From contig JAQOOI010000011.1 in the NCBI GenBank assembly GCA_028554645.1, forward strand, positions 186,001 through 250,000: a DNA stretch of 64,000 nucleotides, written 5' to 3'. The stretch is from Omphalotus guepiniiformis (Eukaryota > Basidiomycota > Agaricomycetes > Agaricales > Omphalotaceae). Positions 11,483 to 22,719 of the stretch are shown one piece after another; the stretch's first letter is position 1; each line of letters starts with the position of its first letter. Position numbers and translations under genes: made by a program. Below the pieces are notes generated by a model, which was not told the origin of the DNA, did no database searches, and saw only the letters and a list, made by a program, of their open reading frames with translations.

Positions 11483-12792
11483 TTGCTGATCTGACAGCGC
11501 GCAGCAGTGAACAGATTGAGGTCTTCATACAGACACGTTGATGCACCGATTTTCAGCACCTGCATTAAAAGCCAGGTGATTAATCACTTTAGGCATTTGC
11601 AGTGAGGGATATAGAGGGTTGAAAGATGCCCGCCTTGTCAATCAAAATGTGTTGTGATTTGAGTAATAAAGCATGTTCTATTACCTACGGTACAACATGT
11701 GTATCAAGGTTCTAGGCTAGTCAGTATAGTTGTGATGTAGAGAATTGTTCAATAGCCATCCACTGTTGAATCAGACTCACCCAATCTCGTAACGAGAACT
11801 CTGACATCACAACATCAATTGCATCATATAACTATTAGGGGAACATCTTCCTCCGGTCAATAAAGATTAAAAACCCGGCGGAAACTAAAAATGGATGGAA
11901 CACGAAATAGAGTCGAAATAATGGATCTAGAATAGTTCTGGGGTATTTACTCCTTAATTAATCACCAGGAACAAAAGTTGATTGAGGAAATTTGCTTCAA
12001 TTAATTGTCCGGTGAAAATTGCTTGATAAGAAACCGGTTAGGAGGTGTAAAAACTCAATCAGTAAAATTTCTCGGTATACTACTGAATTGAAGGAGTCCC
12101 TTTGACGGAACAACGTGATACTTTGAGGGGTATAATTTCTATCAGGTGATTAATCCTATGGAACCCGGATGCCCGAGAAATGTCAAGGAAATCCGTAAAA
12201 ATGAAATAAAGGGGCTGAATATTGCCCACAATAAAAATGATGGAATTAAAACGCATTTTTGAGGTTTGCCTCATAAAATAGATCTATAACAAGTAATAAT
12301 GGACATACTTGACACAGATACTTACAACCTATGTACACGGATATAGGTATATATATAAAACAGGACAGTTTAGCTATAATTTCCATTTTTATTAATTTTG
12401 AACTGGCAGTATGTATAAAAGGGCAGTAACTTGGAGAGAGAAAATCCAGGAGAGTACCATAGAGTCACAGGGTCACTGGGGATTGTCTTTATAACGTGAA
12501 TTGTGCCTGTGAAGGGAAATCCTACCAAAAACATAAACTTGCCCTGGTCTGTTTATAGTCCGGTGTTTATTGCAATATTGTATAAAGATCATTGTTGGTT
12601 GAATTGAACTGGTTGTGTTATTGGAATTGGTTGTTTGATCTTGTGGTCAATTGGTTGTGATTGTGCAGTGAACACCTGTCTTGTTCAAAACCGTCTTGTG
12701 CAACTTTTTGCCTTAGTGCATTCTAAAAGCTCAACTATAAAGTTCTTGTGATAAAGATATAAAGTTCTAATAAAGAAGCCATAAGCTTGGTC
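11483..12792. other. AT-rich region upstream of the tyrosine-recombinase retroelement
   Basis: No gene recognised. Part of it may be the 5' terminal repeat of the retroelement that follows, but no second copy of this sequence was found downstream of its recombinase gene, so the outer boundary of that element cannot be fixed. Confidence 0.35.
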
Positions 12793-13115
12793 GTGCGGAA
12801 CCTTTGACAACGCCCCCTCAGACTCGCACCTTTCGAGTGACTTGGTTGTTTTGGTTGTTTTTGGGTTTTTGTTCATTAGCCCTTTAGCAGTTCATTTCCC
12901 CGTTTCATTCTTATCAACGTGATGCGGCAATTCTTTCTCTTTCTCACCGCATCAACTAGGTTGGAATCAACGTGCCCATACTCAAGCCTCAAGACACTCG
13001 TTAGCACTCGTTTTGTTTTATTTCATCACTTTCTTTCAGTAGAAGCTGGAAATCTCGATTTCTTTGTACCTTACACTCTTCAGTAATCAAACAGATGATT
13101 TAACCATCCTATGGA

Positions 13116-13997
13116 GTGTTTACCATATGGCCGAGTCTGGAAGCATGTCCGGATTACATGCATAATCGACATCAAACCCTTCGTGCGTTAATCGTTGCAG
13201 ATGCCAACGCACCTGACATCACTTCAGATGAAAAAGCAGCACAGCATCTGGCGACTATTTGGACAGCCGAGAACACAGAACGAAGGCAGCAGTATCAGCA
13301 GCAAGTAGCAGCGGACAGAGCCTTAGAGGACGAGAGGAGAGAGCAGGAAGAAGAGGAGAGAAGACTTCGGCGAGAAGAGGAGAACCAGAAAACAGAAGAC
13401 GCGAAGAAAGAAAAGGAAAAGAAGAGAGAAGTGTTACATCCATTCCAGTCCGGAGTTGGGATGGGAGCAATGCAGGACAGGATCCCTCCATATGCTCAGC
13501 AGTTGCTCAAGAGGAGAAAGTTCTTCCCACTCTGGTACTGCCTGCCCGAAGCATGCACGGAAGCTGCGGAGAATGCACGTAGCGCGACAGACGATTTTGG
13601 ATTCGACTTATCCAAGGACGTAGACGGGAAGATCGCCGTCAATGCGGCCCCAGCGACGAGGCCATCCTCGAAGGCGAAAGCCAACATCAAACTGACATGG
13701 CAGGAGGTTCTACAAGCCAAGAATTTATTTCTCAACTCCCTCCCACTCGGAGCATACCCCCAGCAACATATCAAAATGTTTAGTTTATTCTACGTCAATA
13801 TGGAAATGCATCCATCTATCAGGCTTCCTCGCGGAGAGAGAGCATTTGCACTATATCATGCAATGGCACGCAGAGAATGGTATGAGAGAAACGAAGAAGG
13901 AAAACCTTTCGATTTAGCAATAATTTACAAGACGCTCCTTCGTCAATGCATGGATAGCATTGAAAGGGAAGACATAGACAACCAGCTAGCACGGTAG
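13116..13997 (+). CDS. Gag-like protein of the YR retroelement, N-terminal part
   Basis: Open frame of about 293 aa. Residues 55-105 are a highly charged Glu/Arg/Lys-rich coiled-coil stretch, followed by PPYAQQLLKRRKFFPLWYCL, a signature I associate with Gag-like proteins encoded next to basidiomycete RT-YR pairs, then an Ala-rich linker and a helical C-terminal part. It would bind element RNA and build particles. The downstream continuation, including a zinc-knuckle-like Cys/His cluster (CTNWQQPNGC then CSGCGDSHHGAQSCP, about 14775-14885), is in another frame, so the present ORF may be only the first part of a once longer Gag. The ATG at 13116 is taken as start, but an earlier in-frame start is not excluded. 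Confidence 0.6.
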   Translation: MFTIWPSLEACPDYMHNRHQTLRALIVADANAPDITSDEKAAQHLATIWTAENTERRQQYQQQVAADRALEDERREQEEEERRLRREEENQKTEDAKKEKEKKREVLHPFQSGVGMGAMQDRIPPYAQQLLKRRKFFPLWYCLPEACTEAAENARSATDDFGFDLSKDVDGKIAVNAAPATRPSSKAKANIKLTWQEVLQAKNLFLNSLPLGAYPQQHIKMFSLFYVNMEMHPSIRLPRGERAFALYHAMARREWYERNEEGKPFDLAIIYKTLLRQCMDSIEREDIDNQLAR

Positions 13998-14221
13998 GCA
14001 ATCCACATACATATATATTCATGATTTACTGATGTTACGTGTTTCTTGTATGTGCTCTCAACGTGTATCTCACAATCCCCAATATCCACGCTTCCCGCAA
14101 CCCTCGCCTTTTGGGCACTCGCACATTCATGCTCCATCACATTTCATCACAACGTGCACTGCTATCCAAAACTGCCATCCACATGATTGCTACCTGCATT
14201 GCTACCCATCGTCACTCCCTT

Positions 14222-14293
14222 CATTGCTCCCTTTGTTGCTCCCTTCATTGCTCCCTTCATTGCTCCCTTCATTGCTCCCTTCATTGCTACCCA
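14222..14293 (+). repeat. 12-bp minisatellite CATTGCTCCCTT, six units
   Basis: Units begin at 14222, 14234, 14246, 14258, 14270 and 14282. The second reads TGTTGCTCCCTT and the sixth CATTGCTACCCA, the others match. The unit is a multiple of three, so every frame stays open across it. The long open frames here on both strands therefore do not by themselves indicate a gene. Confidence 0.92.
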
Positions 14294-14403
14294 AATGGTG
14301 CCCATATTGCTGCCCATATTGCTGCTCACACTGCTACCACCCCTGCTGCCCGAACTGCTCCCCTCATTAAAAAATTTGCAAACTTCCACTTTCCCATCGC
14401 AAT

Positions 14404-16554
14404 GTGATACCATTAGCCTCGAGAAAGCAGCGCGTAGTCACAAAGGACAAACTTCACAGTTGTCACAATCCCGAGCTCGAAATAAACAAACTGCAGCCAG
14501 AACACGAGCTCAGCCATACCGAACTTCAGATGCAGCAGGCACATCTTCCAAGAAGCAGAAGCAGAGTTCAACGTTTGGGCAGTCCTTTCGAGATGCCGAC
14601 CCAGAAGAACTCAGGGAGTCGGAAACCCACCACTCATGATGCCCGCTATGCCTGGGAAAGGATAGACACGACATTAGAAAATGTTAGTGGACCGTCATGT
14701 GGTATAGCAAAACCCCTACTCACTGTACTCGTAACAGCAGAGGACACCTCAACAATATCCAGGGAGTCAAACTGTGCACCAACTGGCAGCAACCCAATGG
14801 ATGTACAAACAAGCAACACCCGGACAAACACAAATGCTCAGGCTGCGGAGATTCGCATCATGGAGCTCAAAGCTGCCCTCGAGGCCTGTAAACAGAACAC
14901 GTTAACGCCGCTGCACGCTGAGGCCTGCCGTGACGCTCTTGCGAAATCAGGGCTATCCCGTAAATACCCCCAACTTGTGGATAACATTCAACATGGCTTC
15001 AACGTTGGCATGCCCACCATTCATCATACCTTCACTCCACCTAATCACATCGTCACAGACGAACACCAAGCAGCTTTCCATAACATTGTCAATAATGAGT
15101 TTTGCGTGAAGCATTGGCTAGGCCCTTACCCCACACAAGTCATCGAAGCAGTCATTGGTTCTTTCCAAACTTCGCCCATCAGTATGATCCCGAAAGCGGG
15201 AAAACCTGGCAAGTTTAGACTGATACAAAACTTCTCATACCCATATAATCTCAACGCTTCTGGCATGAACATTGACATGCACATACTCCCCAACTTATCA
15301 AGCTCATGCAGCATCATCGGCATCACATCAGTAAATTCAGCAATCGACTCTACGCTATACCTGTGTCTATGGGAAACCTTCGCAAACACATGCAGACTCA
15401 TATGGACACTTCCACCAGGTAGCCAAGGTGCAGTACGAGACGTCTCGGAAGCATATCGCACCATCCCACTAGATATTAACGAATGGCTGGCAGCCGTAGT
15501 GCGAACTTCAGAGCAGGATGAGTTCGCGGTAGACACATGTAATATGTTCAGTCTAGGCTCAGCAGCAGGCATATTCAGACACGTTGCAGATGCAGGCATG
15601 GACATCTACCGAGCAAATGGTTTAGGACCTCTCACAAAGTGGGTAGATGATCACTTATGGTTCCGAATACTCAGACAACACTTAGAGCAGGCAAATAAGC
15701 TGCAACAGGAGTTGAGACAGAGGGTCACTGAGTCTGGGGGTAGAATGCATGTCCGGGGAAGGCTACTTTTTCAGGGACACTCTTTACCTAGTGGGAAGTC
15801 TGAGGAGTTCGACAACGACTTCATCTTCCCACTCACCGATCATTCACTTGACTCCACACGATCAAAGACTGATGCCATGTACACTTATGCCATCTGTGAC
15901 ATTGATGCAATATCAAATTGTTTAGGTTATGTGTGGGAGATTTTGAAAGATATCGCTTTCTGCTATGAACCCACATATTTTGGATTTCAGTGGAACATAC
16001 ATGAGAGGAAGGTCTCGGTACCACAAGTCAAGAGAGAAAAGTATCATACTGCTATTCTGGCATGGGAATCGAAGCATACACATAACAGCGAAGAGGTAGA
16101 CAGCTTATATGGGAAGCTCATGCATGTCAGCCTTGTGTTAACATTGGGCCGTGCTTATCTGATCAAGTTCGAGAAGATGAAAGCATTACTGAGTGACGCT
16201 CCACGTTTTACCTCACATCAACCACCTAAAAACCTCTCCAAAGATCTTCGGTGGTGGAAAAACAGGCTATCCAAACCAATCATTGCCCCAATTCCAGGTC
16301 CTGAAACGGTATTAGACCTCAATGCATTCTCAGATGCCAGTGGAGGATATGGCATTGGCATATGCATCCGTGGTTACTGGCGAGCATATAGACTCCTTCC
16401 AGGATGGCGAGGAGATGGGGAAAGAGACATCGGCTGGGCAGAAGCGGTGGGCTTCTGGCTTCTCATCCGAGTTATTGCAGCATACAGCCAGTGAGGCCAT
16501 CATTACAAGGTTCACGGAGACAATGAAGGAGTTGTCGAAGGATGGTGGAATGGT
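14404..16554 (+). pseudogene. Reverse transcriptase - RNase H of the YR retroelement (5' portion)
   Basis: The frame is open to a TGA at 16492 and readable past it to 16554. RT landmarks: FRLIQNFSYP, then RDVSEAYRTIPL (motif A aspartate), FSLGSAAGIFRH (motif B) and KWVDDHLWFR (motif C, WVDD in place of YxDD). RNase H landmarks: LNAFSDASGGYGIGI (first Asp), GWAEAVGFWLLIR (Glu) and, after the TGA, VHGDNEGVVEGWWNG (Asp). WVDD and the ...VHGDN.GVVEGW pattern are those of DIRS/Ngaro RTs rather than Ty3 or Ty1. The TGA sits where the family usually has another residue and fits CGA to TGA. After WWNG the protein becomes unrelated sequence; the missing end is found at 33324. Confidence 0.85.
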
Positions 16555-16808
16555 GTTGCGCTGAAAACGCATACACACCTGAAATACCTGAAATTAAACG
16601 ATTTCTACTGTGAATATGATGGGGATAAAGGGGTAGACTATGTCCCATAGTGCTAGCCAAAACATAGAACAAGAATAGTTAAAGGCTCAAAGTGAAAGGA
16701 CTACAATGTACGAGTATGCATCAAGACCTTATGGCTGATATGCCTCTAGACCTTCGGCGAAGTAACTACCTGCTGCGAGACTATACAGTATGGTCAGATC
16801 CACCCTGC

Positions 16809-17269
16809 TGTTAGCGACTCAAGATTTTACTCAAGTGACTTTACACAAAACCTTAACTTCTCACAAAGAAGATAAGAAATCAAGAGAAATAGATTGAGAA
16901 AAGGATAGGGCTAAGTACAAGCTTATCTCGAGGAGATTAAACTAGATTGAAGCTAAAGAAGTATTTCTATAAAAGAAGTGTTCTTATATACGTAAATAAT
17001 ACCCTAAACCCTGGGTTGTAACCCTTGACTAATTAACGTGTGTCTACCATGATTTATCCATGAGTTACGATCACCTCAGGATATACGTGTTGTGATCTTG
17101 ATTGCCTTGTGTTCTCTGTGTGTCTAAGATCATCATGCTGTCTACATGCGTAATTAATATAACCCTAGATCTAAGTAATATGATACTATCTACTGATAAT
17201 AAAAGTGTCTACATGTACAAACAGTTGATGAGATAAGATGAAAAGAAAAAGAATACATTGTTCGTAACA
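16809..17269 (-). repeat. 3' LTR of the gypsy element
   Basis: 461 bp, TG...CA ends, 5-bp target duplication CCTGC at 16804-16808. It has 10 extra bases near 17196 compared with the other LTR. Three of the six differences are CpG in the right LTR and TpG or CpA here. Confidence 0.95.
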
Positions 17270-17282
17270 TTACCCCCTCCTT
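17270..17282 (-). other. Polypurine tract of the gypsy element
   Basis: On the minus strand AAGGAGGGGGTAA lies between the pol stop codon and the 3' LTR, the position where plus-strand DNA synthesis is primed. The pol stop overlaps its start. Confidence 0.75.
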
Positions 17283-20200
17283 AGGCACAATGTCCCCATC
17301 GTCCTAACTTCACTGCTAAGGCCTCAGTTGGCATTTTCTTTTGATCTACTACTTCGGTATAGGTGTCGTGTTTAGATATTGCTCGAAATAATGATGTTGG
17401 AAATAAGGAAATGGGTATTTCGAGTTTACAAAGTCGGGGTTTATCGGGGAATTTCTTGTGGAAATCCTTGATTGCCTCCTTCGCATTTGTTAGATTCGCT
17501 AACGGCTCCCATGTCTGCTCGTGTCGCGAATATCCTTTCCAGTGCACTTTGTATCCAAATTTTCCTCCCCTGTATTTTCCTGAGTCTACTATCTCTTCTA
17601 CTTCAAACTCCGGTTCTTTTCCTTCTATCACAGGCGGGGGTCGATCGTTCTTAGGTTGTTCCGGAAATTGCAGTTCGTGATACGGAGTAAGCAGTACTTC
17701 ATTAAACACGGGATGGATCTGTTTCCAGGTCTTTGGTATCTTAAGGCGATAGGATGTGGTGCCTACTTTTTCTACGACTTCGAATGGACCAAATCTTTTA
17801 TCATCCAGTTTTTTCATTGGACGATTGGAAGTTAGATTTGTTGCTTCAAGCCAAACTTTGTCTTTCGGCTTGTATTCTATTGAAGCTGTCCGCTTCTTGT
17901 CGTAATGTCGTGCCATGTCCGCTTTTGCCTTTGTCAATGCCGATCCTACTTCTTCTCTGATCTTCTTCATTGAATCCGCAAATTCCTGTGCCGTTGGGTT
18001 TGATGATGTCTTAACCGGAGCTGTCCCTTTATATGGATGTCTTCCCATATCCGCAAAGAATGGAGACACTTTTGTAGCTGAATGTACTCTATCATTCAAT
18101 ACAAATTCCGCTGTTGGTAGCCACTCATGCCAGTCATTCTGATGCTAATTAATGAAAATCCTGAGATAATGTTCTATCTCTTGATTTATTCGTTCAGTTT
18201 GACCATTACTCTGTGGGTGGTACGCCGTTGTGAAGCTACCCTGAATTCCCAATAGTCGGTAAAGTTCCTTCATGAATTTAGAGTGATATTGTGGACCTCT
18301 ATCATGGATGATTTTTCGTGGTAGTCCGTGTATTGGGAAGATCCTGTCTCTATAGATCCGGGCCATTCCTTCCGACGTTAATGACATATGCATGGGAACT
18401 AAGCGTGCCCGCTTTGTGAAATGATCCACGGTTACGCTTATTGCATTAAATCCGCCAGCTTCCGGTAGTTCGCCAATCAAGTCCATTCCAATTGTCTGCC
18501 ATGGTCCGTCCGGAATCTCATTCGGTACCAGAGTTCCAGTTGGTTTGGTTCGATGACTTTTAGTAGCTTGACATTTTTCGCAACCCTTGACGTACTTCCG
18601 TACATCTTGAGTGATTCCTGGCCACCAATAGTTCCTTGTTACCAACTCCATGGTTTTAAATTGTCCCGGATGTCCCGCAAGAACCGAGTCATGATGAATG
18701 CCAATGATCTTTCCTCGTAACCTATTGTCAATAGGTACGTAGATTCGATCTTGCCATGTGACTATTCCTTCTGATGACTCGACCCAACCCTGATCTTTTC
18801 CTTCTAAAGCCTTATTGACTAGATTATCCCGTACTTTTGACTTCTTTTTGATAAGATCTAAGATCTCATCTTCGGGCATTTCTAGTTTGTTGATCGAAAA
18901 AAGTTCCGGCTTCAGAAGTACTAAGTTCGCGTTGTCATTTTCCCCCGTCTCATGATTGGCCATCCTGGACAATGCATCAGGCTTCCCCATTGACTTTCCA
19001 GGTTTATGGATCAGGGTAAAATTGTACTCGGATAATTCCGTTATCCATCGGGCTTGTCGGCGGTTTAATTTCTGGGGCTTCTTGAAATACTGCAGATTTT
19101 GATGATCTGTGTAAATCTCGAAGGATTCTGCTGCTCCCATTAGGTATTGCCACCAGTCTGCAAGGGAATCCATGATAGCCATCATTTCCTTATCATAGAT
19201 CTCATAATTACGTTCTGTTTCATTAAGAGATCTCGACCTAAAGGCGATTGGCCACCATTTACCGTCTATTTTTTGTGATAGTACGGCTCCATTTGCATAG
19301 TCCGATGAATCCGCTTCTACACGGAATTGTCCCTGATCCCTGGGTATGGTCAAAACTACTTCCTCGGCAATTCTACTCTTGAGTTCTTCGAATGCCTGCA
19401 GTTGTAGCTCTGTCCATTCCCATTTCGTGTTCCCGGTAAGTGAAGACAATGGTTTGGCTATTTGACTAAACCCTCGAATGAATCGTCGGTAAAAGTTGCA
19501 GAAACCCAAGAAAGATTGTACTTCTTTCTTGTTTCCCGGCACTTTCCAATCTTTTACCGCCTTAACTTTCTTCGGGTCCATGCGTACTTGTCCGTTTCCC
19601 ACAAAAACTCCCAGATACTCGACCATGTCTGTTTCGAATTCACATTTCTCGGGTCTCAGATATAACTTATGTTCTCGTAATATGTCTAATACCCTTTTTA
19701 CAATTGATTGATGTTCTTCGATTGTATCCGTGAATATTAAAATGTCGTCCAAGTATACCATGACGTGTCCTTCGTTAATCAAGTCCCTCAATATGTGGTT
19801 CATGAAAGCTTGAAAGGTCGCAGGAGAATTTGTGAGTCCAAAGAACATAACCGTTGGCTCAAAGAGTCCCCGATTAGTTCTAAAGGCCGCCTTCCACTCA
19901 TCACCGTCCTTGATTCGGATATTGTTATATCCCCATCGAACATCCATTTTAGAAAAAACCTTGGAATCTTTCAGTTTATCGATGAGTTCCTGAATGAGCA
20001 GCAATGGATATTTGTTCTTTATCGTTGCTTCATTCAGTTTCCGATAATCCTGGACTGGTCGAAGCTTCCCCTCCTTCTTTTTTACGAAGAAGAATGGTGA
20101 CGCCATAGGTGACTTCGACGTTCTGATTCGTCCAGATTTCAGGTTTTCCTTGATAAACTCATCCAATACTACTTGTTCCGCAGGGTTTAATGGATATACT

Positions 20201-21219
20201 TTGCAATCAACCGGTGTGAAGTCCGGCTTCAATTCGATTGCATGGTCCCAGGGTCTACGTTCCGGTAGATTTTGGAAATCGGCTTCGTCAAAGACATCTT
20301 TATACTCATTGACATACTTGTCTGCCTTTGACTCCGTCTTTTTTCCTTTTCCAAAAGTCATACTCCGGAGATATCCGTCCCAATTCAGGTAAAACAACCT
20401 GTCGCCTTCTTCGAGTTCTTGGATCTCAGCCTCAGATTCGGGTTTTAGGTAAAACGGGATATAGCCACACTTCTTTGGACACCGGTCAAAGTTTAAAATT
20501 GAGTCATTCCAATCTATATTTGGATTATGACATCTTAACCAGTCTAGTCCTAAGAAAATGTCCGTTTTTCCTGAATTGGTAACAGCAAGTTCAATGCGTT
20601 CCGCATGATCTCCTATTGCCAATCTGACTTCCACAAATCCTTCGATTGAACCGTCTTCGTTTAAGGTACCATCTGCATTATATACTGGCATTCTGATTGG
20701 TAGTTTCTTGACAGTTAAGCCGTGCTTCTCTACGAATTCTTTGTTTACGCAAGAACCCGTGGCTCCACTATCAAGTAATGCCGACGTCTCAATTTGTTTG
20801 CCACTTTCTATGTCTTCGATTGTGACTGACAATTTGAGATCTCGTCTCTTAGTACCTTTCACAAAGCGTAAAGACTTTTTGAGTGTCTTTACGGCTGATA
20901 CGGCTTCGCTAATATCCAATGACCTAATTTGGGCAACCGTTGCTTCTGATGCTTCCCTGGCCTGACAGGTTGGCATCCACGTTCTCAAGATTCCCACCGC
21001 TCATTCTGACTCATCCTCTCTTACTCTCTGCGCTATCCATTCTGGTGAATTCGGCGGATATCTCTCTCTCACAGGTTTTGAATCAGTCTTTGTAGATGCT
21101 GACGCAAATTTATTCTCAGGGTGCGTAAATACAAAATGAAATTTGCTATCTATGTGATCTACACTAGATTGTTCTGATTCTGACTCAGAAGGACCTGTAA
21201 TCACTTCTGAGTCTTGACA
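17281..21219 (-). pseudogene. Pol polyprotein of the gypsy chromovirus (PR-RT-RH-IN-chromodomain)
   Basis: The minus-strand frame is open from the -1 frameshift site to 17281 except for in-frame stops at 21001 (TGA, likely from CGA) and 18145 (TAA where the flanking sequence aligns with a tyrosine context). Domains in order: protease SALLDSGATGSCV; RT with MVYLDDILIF; RNase H EADSSDYANGAVLS; integrase zinc finger H-H-C-C (HHDSVLAGHPG...CEKCQATK); catalytic core with GMDLIGELP, HDRGPQYHS and QSNGQTERINQEIEH; GPF/Y-like module; and a C-terminal chromodomain (EVEEIVDSGKYRGGKFGYKV, then HWKGYSRHEQTWEP) that in chromoviruses targets integration to marked histones. The two stops prevent a full product. 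Confidence 0.93.
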
Positions 21220-21225
21220 AAACCC
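21182..21225 (-). promoter_or_regulatory. -1 programmed ribosomal frameshift signal between gag and pol
   Basis: On the minus strand the heptamer G GGT TTT (21225-21219) is aligned with gag codons in the X XXY YYZ phase. After a 5-base spacer a perfect 10-bp stem follows: GACTCAGAAG (21213-21204) and CTTCTGAGTC (21191-21182) around a 12-base loop. The gag stop TGA (21203-21201) sits at the start of the loop. Slipping one base back on the heptamer enters exactly the open pol frame. Confidence 0.85.
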
Positions 21226-21476
21226 GTGTCCGACTTCAACCAGTTTAGGAACCAGCTCGGTGGCTGTTCCTCCTTCTTCTCTTCCTCCGTCACATTTATC
21301 TGCCGCACTCTCTGTTCCTTCTTCAATGGGCAATCTCGGGACATGTGTCCCTTGACTCCGCAATTGAAACATAACCCGGTCTTTCGGGCTACATCCAGAT
21401 CCATGGGTTTACCTATGCCCCCAAAGGTTGTTCCTGTGGCGTCTTTACGGTCGCCACCACGTGCCGCGTTTTGCGG
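21201..21476 (-). pseudogene. Gag C-terminal part with CCHC zinc knuckle (gypsy)
   Basis: Minus-strand frame continuing gag after removal of the MULE. It contains CFNCGVKGHMSRDC, a C-X2-C-X4-H-X4-C nucleic-acid-binding knuckle typical of retroelement nucleocapsid, followed by a Glu/Lys-rich tail and the stop TGA at 21203-21201. It overlaps the pol frame by about 170 bases, the frameshift region. Confidence 0.9.
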
Positions 21477-21485
21477 GCTTGTTTC
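21477..21485. repeat. Left target-site duplication of the MULE (GCTTGTTTC)
   Basis: Nine bases identical to 30456-30464, directly abutting the left terminal inverted repeat. Removing the element and one copy rejoins the gag reading frame without a shift. Confidence 0.92.
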
Positions 21486-22719
21486 GGGCATAGTACATTT
21501 AGCGTGGAACCGCAGCGTGAGGTATGATACACCCTAGCGTACCATTGCGTGGAAGTTGCGTGAATGCAGCGTAGTAGTGTGTGACATGAGCGTATCTTGA
21601 TCGTACATTCAGTGCAGTGATGTTTATATCTTAAGTGTGGTTATCAGCTAGTATTGGCATTGAGTTGTGTTGGGCAGCACGCGCACGCAAGAATTACAGA
21701 CAAGAAATTTACCCACAGTCAAGTGTTCTGTGCCCTTTGACCGGTGACCATCAACATCACGGTTGCTTCTTTTTTTCTTGCATCGCACTGCACGGTTTTT
21801 CTTCTGCTTACCACTGGGCTCAGTGCTGCGCTGGCCCTTGTGCAATTCTCGTGTATTTGAACTGTACTCCTTGTCACGGTCACAATATAATTCTTTTTGC
21901 TGCTCCTCATGCACTTATACGAAGAGGTCTGATGTTTGAGAAATGTCTTCGTGTTTTTGAGTCTTTTTCCCTCATGGAACTCCTGCGGCACTGGTACGAG
22001 CTCATACCATTGTTCTTATTATGTTGACTCTTCTTGTCTACTTCTGCCTGATCAAGAATACTTAGCAGTTTCCATCTTCGACCTTTTTGCCGCCTTCTAT
22101 CTGTTGAATCTGAAACCTGGGCCGGGAGTAAAGGCGATAGCAAGTTGAAATGTTTGGAAGTTCGCAAACATGGTTCATGATTGACCGTGTATAACGAAGA
22201 GCAGCTAACAGAGCTGACCGCTGACCACTAGAACATGCCAGTTGATCCAAGGGCTTACCAGGTCTGCTTGGTAGGATAATTCCTGTGTTGTTACAGAGTA
22301 TTACTGGTCTGGTAAGTAATGTACGTCCTCTAGGAGAGCGTTGGCACTTATTGGTAAGTTTTCGATCACGATCGCTGGCTCAATGATATTCAAATTTTTT
22401 CCTTCGTTCTGTTTCTTTGCTTACTTCGATACTCTAGATATCCTGCCTTTGCCTGTCTATCAAGCACATCACCATATTCACCCTTTATTGTTTATATACA
22501 ATGTTTCCGTTTCGAAATATCTTGGTGTGTCTTCTCAATTTGACTTTCTGAAGCCTTCAATAAATGACTTGTCTCCGGAAATACAGGACAGTGTCAGACG
22601 CCGTATTGCACTAGTAATCAACCCTGATGAGTCTATCTCCAGCGTATGTATTCAAGTTTGCTCTATATAGTGTTTAGTTCAACTTGGTTGACGCGCTGAC
22701 TTTCAAGATCCAGAATTCT

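Noticed and set aside
14162..14413. Minus-strand ORF with repeated MKGA units and plus-strand ORF with repeated APFI units
   Set aside because: Both are readings of the 12-bp minisatellite CATTGCTCCCTT; the length divisible by three keeps all frames open.
13116..16554. Assigning the RT here to the gypsy element because they adjoin
   Set aside because: The gypsy element has its own RT (YLDD) on the opposite strand, bounded by LTRs; the RT here has WVDD and lies outside the target duplication.
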